A stretch of DNA of 64,000 nucleotides from DATAGF01 sp963834875 (lineage in GTDB: Bacteria; Actinomycetota; Thermoleophilia; Miltoncostaeales; Miltoncostaeaceae): assembly GCA_963834875.1 (NCBI GenBank), contig CAWIDG010000017.1:6369-70368 (forward strand), in the 5' to 3' direction. Below the pieces are notes generated by a model that ran no database searches, was not told the DNA's origin, and saw only the letters and a list, made by a program, of their open reading frames with translations. Shown here piece after piece: positions 34,271 to 45,084 of the stretch; position 1 is the first letter of the stretch; each line of letters begins with the position of its first letter. A program made the translations under genes and the position numbers.

Positions 34271-35869
34271 ATGGCCATCGACACGTTGCGCGCCCGCGGG
34301 GCCCGGTGGGCGGCGATGGCCGCGTTCGCGCTGGCCACGCTGTCCGTCATCGGACGCGCGCAGCGCACGCCGCTGCCGCCGCACCGCGGGATCCCGAGCG
34401 TCCCGGCGGCCGCGCCGGCCGCCGTCGCCGCCCCCGCCGAGCCGGCCGCCGGGGCGCGCACCGATGCCCCGGCGGCCCGGAGCAGACCGCGCGGCCTGAG
34501 CTGCGCGGCCCTCTCGGTGGTGCTCCCGGGCGCGGGGCAGATCCACGGCGGGGCCCGCGCCCGCGGCGCCGCGATGGTGGGCGTCGCGGTCGCGCTGCTG
34601 ATCGGGGCGCTGGTGCTCGCCCGCCAGGACGTCGTCTTCCTGGTGGGCCAGGCCCTGCGGCCCGAGGTGCTCCTCGGCGCCCTCGCGCTGAACGGGGCGG
34701 TGCTCGTGTTCCGCGGCGGGGCGGTGGCCGACGCGTGGCGGCTCGGGAGCCGGCCGGCGCGCCGGGCCGCGCGCGCGGCGCTGCTCGCCGGGCTGCTCGC
34801 GGTCGTCGCCGTCCCCCACGCCGTGGCGGCCTGGTACCAGTGGAGCGCCTACGACGCGGTGACGACGATCTTCGCCGACGTGGACCCGGCGGACGTCCCG
34901 TCCGGCCTGCCGTTCGGGCCGACCGACGGCGTGGAGCAGGACAAGCTGCAGGCGCTGCAGGCGCGGGCCCGCGCCGAGGCGGCCGCCGCCTGGCCGCCGG
35001 GGGGCCGCCTGACGGTGCTGCTGCTGGGGGGCGACGCGGGGCCCGGGCGCTGGGGACTGCGCACCGACACGATGGTCGTGGCGACCATCCACGCCCGCAC
35101 GCGCCGGGCGGCGCTGCTCTCCCTGCCCCGCAACATGGGCGGGGTGCCGCTGCCGCCGGCGGCCGCCGGCCTGGTGCCGGACGGGCGCTTCCCCGACATC
35201 CTCAACGCCCTCTACGGCTGGGCCCGGCGGTACCCCGACCGCTTCCCCGGCCGGGACCCGGGCGCGACGGCGCTGAAGCAGGTGGCCGCCAACCTCACCG
35301 GCCTGCGCGTCAACTACTACGCGCTGGTCGACTTCCGCGGCTTCGTCGAGATGGTCAACGCCCTCGGCGGCGTGACGATCGACGTGCCCAGGCCGGTGCT
35401 CGACCGCGTCTCCCCTCCCGAGGACGGCCAGGAGTGGATCCGCATCGACCTCCAGCCGGGCCGCCAGACGCTCACCGCCCTCGAGGCCTTCGCCTACGTC
35501 CGCGCCCGCAGCTACAGCTCCGACTACGAGCGGATCCGCCGCCAGCGCTGCGTCATGGTCGCCCTCGCCCGCCAGGCCGACCCCGCCCGCGTGCTCCGGG
35601 CCTTCCCGCGCCTGGCCCGGGCCGCGCGGCAGAACGTGAGCACCGACATCCCGCGCCGCGTGCTCCCCGAGCTCGTGCGGCTGGTCGCGGGGATCGACCA
35701 GCGCAAGGTCGTCTCGCTCGGGTTCGTGCCGCCCGCCTACTCCGCCGGCTGGGTGGACGGGGGCTATCCGGTGCCCGACATCCCGGCGATCCGCGCGGCG
35801 ACGCGAAAGGCGATCGGCCCCGGCGGCGTGCGGGGGGCGACGACGCTCGGCGGGGAGATCTGCACCTGA
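34271..35869 (+). CDS. LytR-CpsA-Psr (LCP) family cell-wall glycopolymer ligase
   Basis: This 532-residue membrane protein of the LCP family attaches teichoic-acid-like or arabinogalactan-type polymers to peptidoglycan. The N-terminal ~200 residues hold a Pro/Ala-rich stretch and three to four membrane helices, more than the single anchor usual for LCP proteins. The catalytic domain shows LTVLLLGGDAGPGRWGLRTDTMVVATI (Asp and Arg of the pyrophosphate site), LLSLPRNM, DFRGFVEMVNALGGVTIDVP, LTALEAFAYVRARSYSSDYERIRRQR and the C-terminal DIPRRVLPELV. ATG at 34271 is preferred for its GGAGG spacing; 34256 is also possible. Confidence 0.88.
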   Translation: MAIDTLRARGARWAAMAAFALATLSVIGRAQRTPLPPHRGIPSVPAAAPAAVAAPAEPAAGARTDAPAARSRPRGLSCAALSVVLPGAGQIHGGARARGAAMVGVAVALLIGALVLARQDVVFLVGQALRPEVLLGALALNGAVLVFRGGAVADAWRLGSRPARRAARAALLAGLLAVVAVPHAVAAWYQWSAYDAVTTIFADVDPADVPSGLPFGPTDGVEQDKLQALQARARAEAAAAWPPGGRLTVLLLGGDAGPGRWGLRTDTMVVATIHARTRRAALLSLPRNMGGVPLPPAAAGLVPDGRFPDILNALYGWARRYPDRFPGRDPGATALKQVAANLTGLRVNYYALVDFRGFVEMVNALGGVTIDVPRPVLDRVSPPEDGQEWIRIDLQPGRQTLTALEAFAYVRARSYSSDYERIRRQRCVMVALARQADPARVLRAFPRLARAARQNVSTDIPRRVLPELVRLVAGIDQRKVVSLGFVPPAYSAGWVDGGYPVPDIPAIRAATRKAIGPGGVRGATTLGGEICT

Positions 35870-35937
35870 GCGCCCCGAGTGCGCCGCTCACCGGCCGACT
35901 AGGATCCCGGCACGGTCCCGCGTCCGGAGGGGGAGCT

Positions 35938-36339
35938 GTGCCCGCCGAGCTGATCCACACGATGATCCGAGTGCTCGACGAGGAGCGCTCGCTGGCCTTC
36001 TACCGCGCCCTCGGGTTCGAGGAGCGCGGGCGCCGCCGCGTCGGAGGGGACACGGCGACGGTGATCTTCCTGGGGCTCCCCGGCGACGGCGCCAGGCTCG
36101 AGCTGACGCTCAACGACGGCCGCACCGAGCCGTACGACGTGGGCGAGGGCTACGGGCACATCGCGCTCGTGTCGAGCGACGGCGCCGACGCCGAGATCGC
36201 CCGGATGGCCGAGCACGGGATCGCGCCCGAGAAGGAGCCGTACGCCCCGTACCCGGGCGGGCCGAAGATCTTCTTCGTGCGCGACCCGGACGGCTACCGG
36301 ATCGAGGTCCTGGAGCGGAACCCGGAGGCCGAGCTCTGA
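35938..36339 (+). CDS. VOC-family (lactoylglutathione-lyase-like) protein
   Basis: This 133-residue single glyoxalase-fold domain shows LIHTMIRVLDEERSLAFYRALGFEERGR, then YGHIALVSSDGAD and FFVRDPDGYRIEVLER, with the three usual metal ligands His/Glu/Glu positions recognisable (IHTMIRV, LELTLND/GHIAL, IEVLER). The GTG at 35938 follows GGAGGGGGAG. It resembles GloA more than the two-domain VOC proteins elsewhere in the window. It converges with the alcohol dehydrogenase gene across a strong hairpin. Confidence 0.85.
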   Translation: MPAELIHTMIRVLDEERSLAFYRALGFEERGRRRVGGDTATVIFLGLPGDGARLELTLNDGRTEPYDVGEGYGHIALVSSDGADAEIARMAEHGIAPEKEPYAPYPGGPKIFFVRDPDGYRIEVLERNPEAEL

Positions 36340-36356
36340 GGCCGGGGAGTGGCGCC

Positions 36357-36377
36357 GCCCGCGGCACCGCCGCGGGC
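36357..36377. terminator. GC hairpin between convergent genes
   Basis: GCCCGCGGC and GCCGCGGGC form a nine-base-pair stem with the three-base loop ACC, placed between the convergent VOC and alcohol dehydrogenase genes. It has no U-run, so it may act as a weak bidirectional terminator or 3' stabiliser. Confidence 0.5.
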
Positions 36378-36388
36378 GGGCCGTTCGC

Positions 36389-37417
36389 CTAGGGGATGAT
36401 CACGCCGCGGCCGCGGAGGTTGCCGCCCTCCAGGTCGTGGATCGCGCCGTTGATGTCGTCGAGCCGGTACTCGGCCCCCTCGAGCTTCACCCGGCCCTGG
36501 CCGGCCAGGTCCATCAGCTCGGCCAGCTCGTTGTAGTTGCCGACGAGGCTGCCGACGACGGCGATCTCGCTGAAGATCATGTCGATGGCCGGCACCTCGA
36601 TCCGGCCGCCGTAGCCGACCACCCAGTAGGTGCCGCCCTTGCGCAGCATCCCGAGGGCCTGTGGGATCGCGCTGCCCTCGCCGACGAAGTCGATGACCGC
36701 GTGGGCCCCTTCGCCGTCGGTGAGCTCCAGGACCCCCTCCACCGCGTCGACCTTGGAGCCGTCGACGACGTGGTGGGCGCCGAGCGACGAGGCCAGCTTC
36801 AGGGCCTCGGCGGAGCGGTCCACCGCGATGATCTCGGTCGCGCACAGCTCGCCGAGCACCTGCACGCAGATGTGCCCGAGCCCGCCGACCCCGATGAGCG
36901 CGCACTTCGTCCCGGGCTGCAGTCGCTCAGCGGCCCGCTTGGCGGCCCGGTAGGCCGTGATCCCGGCGTCGGCGTAGGGGGCGATCGCCTTGGGCTCGAG
37001 GCCGTCGGGGAGCTTGATGATCGCCCGCTCGCCGGTCAGGAGGTACTCGGCGAAGCCGCCGTTCGTGGTGATGCCGGGGAAGCTGAGGTCCACGCAGTGC
37101 ATGTCCTCGCCCACCCGGCAGGCCCGGCAGAGGCCGCAGGTGATCACCGGGTGGACGATGACGGCATCGCCCGGCTTGACGTTCCGCACGCCGGGCCCGA
37201 CGTCCTCGACCCATCCGGCGTTCTCGTGGCCGAGGATGTACGGGAGCTCGACGTCGACCTTCTCCTTCCAGATGCCCTCGATGATGTGCAGGTCGGTCCG
37301 GCAGAGGCCGGCGCCGCCGATCCGCACGATGACGTCCGTCGGCGACTGGACCTCGGGCGCCGGGACGTCCTCGATCGACAGCTCCGAGTCGTAGGCAGGG
37401 AGCAGAGCCGCCTTCAT
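36389..37417 (-). CDS. NAD(P)-dependent zinc alcohol dehydrogenase
   Basis: This 342-residue medium-chain dehydrogenase has the catalytic zinc site GLCRTDLHIIEG (Cys) and GHENAGWVEDVGPGV (His/Glu). The structural zinc loop has four cysteines (CGLCRACRVGEDMHC), and the Rossmann motif is GVGGLGHICVQVLG (~175-188). It oxidises a primary or secondary alcohol. It is the third gene after the amidohydrolase and DUF59-like genes with ATGA overlap. The same order is known downstream of propane monooxygenase (prm) genes, where the dehydrogenase converts 2-propanol or a related alcohol. That role is inferred here. Confidence 0.92.
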   Translation of the reverse strand: MKAALLPAYDSELSIEDVPAPEVQSPTDVIVRIGGAGLCRTDLHIIEGIWKEKVDVELPYILGHENAGWVEDVGPGVRNVKPGDAVIVHPVITCGLCRACRVGEDMHCVDLSFPGITTNGGFAEYLLTGERAIIKLPDGLEPKAIAPYADAGITAYRAAKRAAERLQPGTKCALIGVGGLGHICVQVLGELCATEIIAVDRSAEALKLASSLGAHHVVDGSKVDAVEGVLELTDGEGAHAVIDFVGEGSAIPQALGMLRKGGTYWVVGYGGRIEVPAIDMIFSEIAVVGSLVGNYNELAELMDLAGQGRVKLEGAEYRLDDINGAIHDLEGGNLRGRGVIIP

Positions 37418-38134
37418 GCCGCCACCTCCTTGGCGCGCCACTCCTCGAGGCCGTCGCCGTAGCGCGCCGCGAGGAGGCCGGTGCAGAACTCCGTGTTGGA
37501 CTCGAGGCTGATGCGCACCGAGCGGGCCAGCCGGAGGTAGTCCGGCAGCCCGTCCGCCGCGAGCGGCCCCCCTTGGGCGTCGGTGAAGACGAGGGCGCCG
37601 GGATCCTCGCCCATGCCGAGCTCGCGCCTGCGCACGAGGTACTCGGCCCAGTCGTCCGGCTCGGCCCACTGGGGCCGGGAGCCGTCGCCCATCCGCAACG
37701 CGACCGCCGCGGCGTCCCCGATCGCCTCGCGCGCGGCGCGGATGACCGGCTCCTGGCGCACCACGAACGCCTTGAGCGCGGAAGCGGCGGCGAAGCTCGT
37801 CGAGCTCGCCCTCGGCCTGGCTCGGGAAGGCCGCCTGGAAGGAGCGCCCGGCGGCGACCGCCTCGGTGATCCGCTCGCCCTCGAAGTGGTCCACGAGCCT
37901 CACCGAGACCGCCGGGGCCCCGGGAAGGGCCCGCAGGGCCTCGTGGGCGTCGCTCATCATCAGGTAGGCGAAGTTGGGCGAGCACCAGAACGTGGGCAGC
38001 CGGATGGTCGCCCTCACCTCCCCGTCGGCGACGTCGAGGGACTGGACGAAGTCGAGCGCGACGAGGGACTTGTCGAGCTCCGGGTCCATCACCCGCGCGA
38101 GCGCGTCCCTCGCCTCGGCGAGGCTCGGGCTCAC
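37414..38134 (-). CDS. DUF59/MIP18-like protein of prm-type clusters (frame break near 37785)
   Basis: This ~239-residue protein has an N-terminal MIP18/DUF59-like fold (SLAEARDALARVMDPELDKSLVALDFVQ, IRLPTFWCSPNFAYLMMSDAHEALRAL). The Cys of FWCSPNFAYL matches the conserved cysteine position. The C-terminal half (SALKAFVVRQEPVIRAAREA ... YLVRRRELGMGEDPGALVF) is in another frame after a one-base correction near 37785. DUF59 proteins assist iron-sulfur or metal-centre assembly, and a maturation role for a diiron monooxygenase is a reasonable inference. The GTG start overlaps the amidohydrolase stop, and the stop overlaps the dehydrogenase ATG. Confidence 0.78.
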
Positions 38135-39227
38135 GTCGTGACCTCCTCGGCCAGCGCGCCCTCCGCCTGCGGGCCGGGCCCCGTCGTGGCCGCCGCGGCG
38201 GGCCCCGTCGCGGCCTTCTTGCCGAACTCGTCGGCGCGGAGCTTGGCGCCGTGCTCGACGGGGTCGATGTCGTAGAGCTTGCACGCGTTCAGGCCCAGGA
38301 TCTTCTGCTTGGCCTCGACGCTCAGCGAGACGCCGACGTCGGTGCTGACCTGCTCGGGGAGGTGGAAGTCAACGAACTTCTCGACGATCCACTTCGGGTG
38401 CCAGAGCGCGTAGTCGGAGGCGAAGAGCAGGCGGTCCTCGCCGAGCCAGAACAGGAGCTCCGCCATCACGTCGGCGAAGTACCTCGGCCGGGGGTGGATG
38501 AAGGGCATCAGCACCGCGAGGCCGCCGTAGACGTTCGGCTCCTGGACGCCGATCCAGCAGAAGTCCTCGATCCGAGGCATGCCGACGTGCTCGACGATGA
38601 AGTTGAGGTCGGTGAAGTTGGTGGCGACGTAGTCGACGTCGGAGACGTCGAAGCTGTCCTTGTCGAGCGGCCAGATCGTCGGCCCCTTGTGGACGTGGAC
38701 GTTCTTCACGCCCAGCTCGACGCACTTCTCGAGGTACTTCTCCGCCCACGGGCTCTTCAGGCTCCACCCGCGCGAGTCACCGCGCCATGCCGCGGTGTAG
38801 AGCTTGACCCCCTTCAGCTTGTACTTCTCCACCTTCTCCTCGAAGTCGGCGAGCCCCGCCTCCTCGGCACGGGGGTCCCAGGCGCTGTTGAGGATGAAGC
38901 GGTCGGGGTACTTGTCCTTCACCATCGCGTTGCGCTCGGTCGTGTTGAAGCCGTTGACGTAGAAGTCGGACAGGTAGGTGGACTGGAGGATCCCCATGTC
39001 CACGTATCCGTTGACGAACAGGTCGTTGACCATCGTCTCCTGGTCGTACTTCTCGTACTTCTCACGGGGCCAGACGTACTCCGCCGGCGACAGGCCCGAG
39101 TGGTAGTCGTAGAAGCAGGAGATGAAGCCCGCCCCGTACTTGTTCTTCTGGTTCTCGGGGCTGCCGTCCCACCAGTGCAGGTGGCTGTCGACGACGAAGT
39201 ACTCGTTCCCTCATTGTCGCGGTACAT
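38131..39227 (-). CDS. Amidohydrolase (TIM-barrel, prm-cluster type; frame break near 39210)
   Basis: This ~365-residue amidohydrolase_2-type protein starts at 39227 (MYRDN) behind ATGGAGG. A missing base near 39210 separates this from EYFVVDSHLHWWDGSPENQK (metal motif HxH). Further metal/active residues are in FISCFYDYHSG, VHVHKGPTIWPLD (His), FIVEHVGMPRIEDF (His) and LLFASDYALWHPKW (Asp). Lys/Tyr-rich composition and conservation resemble the amidohydrolases found beside soluble diiron monooxygenases. It is the first gene of a three-gene coupled operon, divergent from the IclR regulator. Confidence 0.88.
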
Positions 39228-39408
39228 CGAGCCTCCATATCGTGACGTCCGTTACGAGGGGCCATCCTCCCGCGGTGGCGCCGGGGCCGTCGAGGCGGGG
39301 CCGCGCAGACTCCGGTATCCGGAAAACTGGCCCCGCCCTGCGCCGTCGCGTAGGGTTCCGGCGGGCCTGAGCAGGGTTTTCGAGGCCCGCGCCGGGGCGG
39401 GAGTGCGC
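39228..39408. promoter_or_regulatory. Divergent intergenic region between IclR regulator and amidohydrolase operon
   Basis: This 181-base gap must contain both promoters and, by analogy with other IclR pairs, the regulator's binding site. A short dyad CCGG-TAT-CCGG followed by AAAAC (near 39310-39330) stands out as an operator candidate, but only one copy is seen. Confidence 0.4.
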
Positions 39409-40249
39409 ATGCCGGACGGTCGGGGGGCGGGGATGGAGGGCGCCGCGCTGCGGGCGACGCTCATCGCCCAGGCGCAGGAGCCGCGCGACCTCCTGGCGTT
39501 CAACCGAGCGGGCGCTCCGCGCGCTCGAGCTGATCGCGGCCGCGCCCGGGCCGCTGCCGGCGAAGGCGCTCGCGCAGCAGCTGGGGGCGAGCCTGGGGAC
39601 GAGCTACCGGGTGCTCCACACCCTGGAGCACGAGGGCTATGCGGTCCGCCTGGGGCACGGCTGCTACGGCCTCGGGCCGAAGCTCTCCGAGCTCCTCCAG
39701 GCCTTCCAGCAGCGCCTCGACCCGGCGGAGGTGACGCTCCCGCTGGTCGCCGACCTCGCCGAGTCCGTCGAGGAGGACGCCTACCTGGCGGTGATGCGGC
39801 GAGGCGAGGTGGCGGTCGCGGAGGTCGTGCGGGCGTCGCAGCGGCTCCACCTCGCGGATCCGGGCGTCGGCTTCAGCCGGGTCGCCCACGTCGCGGCGGT
39901 CGGCAAGGCCCTGCTCGCCGCCTGCCCCCCGGAGGCGATCGACGACTACCTGGGCTCGCGCCCCCTGCCCCCCTGCACGCGCCACACGCTGGTGACGAGG
40001 CGGGCGATCAAGCGCGACCTCGCCGAGACGCGCGAGCGCGGCTACGCGGTGGAGATCGAGGAGCTCGCCGAGGGCTGCTGCTGCGTGGCGGCGCCGGTGC
40101 TCGACGCGGGCGGCGCCACGGTCGCGTCGATCGGGGTCTCGGTGCCGATCGAGCGGTTCCAGGTCGAGTCGCGGCAGATCATCGCGCACTGCCGCGAGAC
40201 CGCCGCGACGGCCTCCCGCGCCCTCGGCTTCGCCAGCAGCCCGGCCTGA
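39409..40249 (+). CDS. IclR-family transcriptional regulator (frame break near 39513)
   Basis: This ~279-residue regulator has an N-terminal winged helix (RALRALELIAAAPGPLPAKALA, recognition segment SLGTSYRVLHTLEHEGYAVR) and a C-terminal ligand domain with VGKALLAACPPEAIDDYLGSR, GYAVEIEELAEGCCCVAAPV and ASIGVSVPIERF. An extra base near 39513 splits the start (MPDGRGAGMEGAALRATLI) from the HTH. It is divergent from the amidohydrolase/DUF59/dehydrogenase operon and is its likely regulator. ATG at 39433 is an alternative start. Confidence 0.85.
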
Positions 40250-40287
40250 CCCGCAGCCCGGCAGGGCGACGGCGGATCAGGCCGGGC
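40239..40287. terminator. Inverted repeat spanning two convergent stop codons
   Basis: GCCCGGCCTGA (40239-40249) and TCAGGCCGGGC (40277-40287) are perfect 11-base inverted repeats. They contain the stop codons of the IclR and DUF1697 genes, with a 27-base GC-rich loop between. A bidirectional terminator or 3' mRNA structure is the simplest reading. Confidence 0.5.
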
Positions 40288-40816
40288 CGGCCATCTCCGC
40301 GAGCCGCGTCACGGTCCTCCAGTTGCGCGCGGTCCCGGTCCGCCCGAGCTCGGTCTTGCCGATCGCCGTCATCAGTGGGCTGCGGCCGATCCCGCCGGGG
40401 CACCAGGCGTAGACCTCGCGGCCGGCGGCCTCGAGCCGCTCGTCGCCGAAGTCCTCCCGCTCGAGGGCCCGGAGGGCGGACCGGCTCGCCTTCGCCGGCA
40501 GGAAGATGACCATGCGCTTCGCGGGGTCGTCGGCGACGTCGCCCAGGCGGTCCGCGGCGACGATCTTCGCCAGCTCGCCGCCCGTGCGGACGACGGCCGC
40601 GACGTCGAGGCCCAGGCGGTCGGCCATCGCCTTCTCGACGGCCTTCGCCACGGCGGCCGGCGTCGCGTCGGCCGTCACCACCGCGTTGCCGCTCTGGAGG
40701 TGGGTGCTGACGTCCTCGTAGCCCAGGTCCTCGAGCAGCGCCCGCAGGTCGGCCATCGCGACCCGGTTCGCCGGGCCGAGGTTGATCCCGCGCAGCAGGA
40801 CGACGAGCCGCGCCAC
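40277..40816 (-). CDS. DUF1697 family protein
   Basis: This 179-residue protein has the family's opening (VVLLRGINLGPANRVAMADLRALLEDLGYEDVSTHLQSGNAVV, here given in part) and C-terminal RSPLMTAIGKTELGRTGTARNWRTVTRL. DUF1697 proteins are common in actinobacteria and firmicutes with no established function. The GTG at 40816 lies one base from the upstream metallopeptidase stop, so the pair is probably co-transcribed. Confidence 0.9.
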   Translation of the reverse strand: MARLVVLLRGINLGPANRVAMADLRALLEDLGYEDVSTHLQSGNAVVTADATPAAVAKAVEKAMADRLGLDVAAVVRTGGELAKIVAADRLGDVADDPAKRMVIFLPAKASRSALRALEREDFGDERLEAAGREVYAWCPGGIGRSPLMTAIGKTELGRTGTARNWRTVTRLAEMAGPA

Positions 40817-40817
40817 G

Positions 40818-41696
40818 TCAGGCGAAGGTGTCGCAGGCCTCGATCGTGCCCTCGTCGAAGCCGCGCTGGAACCACTCCTGCCGCTCCGCGGAGGTGCCGT
40901 GGGTGAAGCTCTCCCGGTCGATCCTGCCGGTCGCGTCCTGCTGGATGCGGTCGTCGCCCACGGCCGCCGCCGCGGTCAGGCCCTCCTCGAGGTCGCCCGG
41001 CTCGAGGAGGTTGTCCTCGTAGGCCGAGTGGGCCCAGACGCCGGCCAGGCAGTCGGCCTGCAGCTCGAGGCGCACCGACAGCTCGTTCGCGTTCTCGGGG
41101 TCGTCGCGCTGGGCGGCCGCCACCTGGTCCATGATGCCGAGCAGGTTCTGCACGTGATGGCCGAACTCGTGGGCGATCACGTACGCCTGGGCGAAGTCCC
41201 CGGGCGCGCCGAAGCGCCGCTCGAGCTCGCGGAAGAAGCCGAGGTCGAGGTAGACCCGCTGGTCGGCGGGGCAGTAGAACGGCCCCGACGCGGACGAGGC
41301 CGTGCCGCACGCCGTGTCGACGACGCCGGTGAAGAGGACCAGCCGGGTGGGCTGATACTGCTGGCCGCCGGCCCGGAAGGTCTGGTCCCAGGCGGTCTGC
41401 ACGTCGTCGACCACGAAGGCGACGAACTCCGCGGTCTGGTCGGGCCCGTCATCGACCACGTTGCCCGCGGCGTCCGGCGCGGCCGGGAGGGGCTCGAGGG
41501 CGTCGCCCACGTCGAAGGCCCGGCCGCCCCCTCCGCCCAGGAAGACGACCAGCAGGGCGACGATCACGCCGACGATCCCGGCGCCGCCGATCCCGCCGCC
41601 GATGCGGCCGCCCGGGATCCTCCCGCCGAAGCCGCCGCCGGCGCCGCGGCGATCCTCGATGCCGGAGCTGCCTCCCGGTGATCTGCGCCAGCGCAT
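40818..41696 (-). CDS. Neutral zinc metallopeptidase (YpfJ/KPN_02809-like)
   Basis: This 292-residue membrane-anchored metallopeptidase has a Gly/Arg-rich cytoplasmic N-terminus, one transmembrane helix (~37-55, GIVGVIVALLVVFLG), then the extracytoplasmic domain. The zinc motif is YVIAHEFGHHVQNLLG (HExxH, ~175). The cysteine pair (TACGTA and FYCPADQRVYLD) and ELQADCLAGVWAHSA with the third ligand region are complete. It starts at 41696 and is divergent from the restriction-modification genes. The substrate is unknown. Confidence 0.9.
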   Translation of the reverse strand: MRWRRSPGGSSGIEDRRGAGGGFGGRIPGGRIGGGIGGAGIVGVIVALLVVFLGGGGGRAFDVGDALEPLPAAPDAAGNVVDDGPDQTAEFVAFVVDDVQTAWDQTFRAGGQQYQPTRLVLFTGVVDTACGTASSASGPFYCPADQRVYLDLGFFRELERRFGAPGDFAQAYVIAHEFGHHVQNLLGIMDQVAAAQRDDPENANELSVRLELQADCLAGVWAHSAYEDNLLEPGDLEEGLTAAAAVGDDRIQQDATGRIDRESFTHGTSAERQEWFQRGFDEGTIEACDTFA

Positions 41697-41770
41697 GTGC
41701 GGAGCCCGGGTCGGGCCGGGCCGCGATTGTACGCCGGTGCGGCGGCGCCGGGGGTGTCCGCCGACCGCCA

Positions 41771-41776
41771 TAGGAT
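41771..41776 (+). promoter_or_regulatory. -10 box TAGGAT, probable leaderless promoter of the restriction-modification operon
   Basis: TAGGAT ends seven bases before the GTG start at 41784, with no Shine-Dalgarno in between. This arrangement would give a leaderless methyltransferase mRNA. Confidence 0.5.
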
Positions 41777-41783
41777 CGCCCGC

Positions 41784-43399
<1,616 letters not shown>

Positions 43400-43403
<4 letters not shown>

Positions 43404-44332
43404 CCGTCGGCTCCGCCTTCGTCGCGCCGCCGCGCTGGAGCGCGGACGCGCTCGATCGCGACATCGCGGCGGCCATCGAGGCGTTCCGGCTCGAGCGGTT
43501 CGAGGAGCCGCTCGAGCAATACCACGCCCACCTCGACGACTGCCTCGGGACCGTCGAGGAGCTGATCGAGCTCACGGTCAACCTCACCGAGCTGCGCGAG
43601 CGCGCCGGCGAGATCGCCGCCGAGGCGCGCTACATCGAGGCGCTGCGCTTCCTCGCCGGCCCGTTCATCTCGGTCGACGACCTGCGCGTGATCGCGCAGG
43701 CCAGCCTCGCTCCCACCGCCCTGCGCGCCGACCGCGAGGCCGCGGCCCGGGTGGTCGAGACCGTGCTGGCCGGCCTCGACCGGCGCCGCTTCCCCTGGGT
43801 CGGCGAGGGCCGCGAGCCGCACGAGGACGAGAAGGCCGCCGCCGCCCTCGCCACGGCGTCGCTGATGGCCACCGAGCGCGTGCGGACCCTCCGGCGCAAC
43901 GAGGCCCGGGTGGTCCAGGAGGCGGCGGTCGCCGACGCCCTGCGGCGGGCCGGCTTCCGCGAGGTCGCCGCTCCCCGCGTCATCCGCACCCTGGAGGAGG
44001 CCCCCGGCCCCGGCGAGTTCTGCACCGAGCGGACCTTCGGCGACCGCAAGGCCGACCTCGTCGTGGGCCTGTGGGACCGCCGCCGGATGCCGCTCGAGTG
44101 CAAGGCCTCGAACTCGGCCACGAACTCCTACAAGCGCGTCAACCACGAGGCGGCCAACAAGGCCGAGACGTGGCTGCAGGACTTCGGGCGCAGCCAGGTC
44201 GTGCCCGCCGCCGTGCTGTCGGGCGTCTTCAAGCGGGCCAACCTGGAGGACGCCCAGGCGCGCGGGCTCACCCTCCTCTGGGCCCACCGCCTCGACGACA
44301 TGCTCGCCTGGATCTCACGAACCCGGCCCTGA
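43400..44332 (+). CDS. XamI-family type II restriction endonuclease
   Basis: This 310-residue protein matches the RE_XamI family. N-terminal SADALDRDIAAAIEAFRLERF is followed by a helical region, and a PD-(D/E)xK-type core is visible as DRKADLVVGLWDRRRMPLECKASNSA (Asp, then Glu-x-Lys of LECK). SATNSYKRVNHEAANKAETWL and VVPAAVLSGVFKRANLEDA follow. XamI cuts GTCGAC, but specificity here is inferred only from family. The GTG start overlaps the methylase stop by four bases, coupling expression so that methylase is made first. The gene looks intact, with no frame break. Confidence 0.85.
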
Positions 44333-44393
44333 GGGTCCAGCCCGCGGATCGGGCCGGTTGTATCGTCGCGCCGGTGCCGCCCCCTGAGCACCG

Positions 44394-45063
44394 ATGACCG
44401 TCGCGCAGCACACCGACGCGGTGCTCCTGGCGAGCGGCGCCGAGATGCGGCGCACCGGCCCCGAGGGGGGCCCGGCGGTGCTGTGCCTGAACGGCGGCGT
44501 CCGACGGGCGCTGGCGGGCGACTGGAGCGCGTCGGTCAACTGGCTGGTGCGCCGGCTTGCGACCGAGCTGCGGGGCCTGGCCTTCTACGAGGTCCGCTAC
44601 CGGGTCCGGTCGTGGAAGCGACTCGACGCGTGCGTCGAGGACGCCCGCGCGGCGCTCGACGCCGTTGCGGGGTCCGGCCGGCGGCGCGTCGCCCTGCTGG
44701 GCTACTCGATGGGCGGCGCCGTCTCGCTCGCGGTCGCCGACGACCCCTCGGTGACCACCTTCGTCGGGCTCGCGCCGTGGCTGCCTGAGGAGATCGGCGT
44801 GGAGGGCCTGGCCGGACGGCGCGCCGCCGTCGTCCACGGCTCCCTCGACGGCCGACCGTTCGGCGTCTCGCCCCGCGAGTCGCTGCGCGCCGTGGAGCGC
44901 ATGCGGGCGCTCGGCATCGAGGCGAGCTACACGCTGGTCCGGGGCGGCCTCCACGCGCTGGCCCTCCCCGGGCCAGGGCGACATCCTGGTGCCCCTCCCC
45001 CGCGCCGGCGAGTGGGCGCGCCTGGTGGGCGCCGAGCTGGAGCGCTTCCAGGCCGGGGCCTGA
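44394..45063 (+). CDS. Alpha/beta-fold hydrolase (frame break near 44975)
   Basis: This ~222-residue hydrolase has the nucleophile elbow ALLGYSMGGAVSLAV (GxSxG, ~100-112) and a likely catalytic His in VRGGLHALAL. The final ~30 residues (GDILVPLPRAGEWARLVGAELERF) are reached after a one-base correction near 44975. It begins 61 bases after the endonuclease stop. A TATCGT box at 44361 suggests its own promoter. No lid or signal peptide is apparent, and the substrate is unknown. Confidence 0.8.
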
Positions 45064-45084
45064 GCCTCGCCCGAAGCACCCGGC

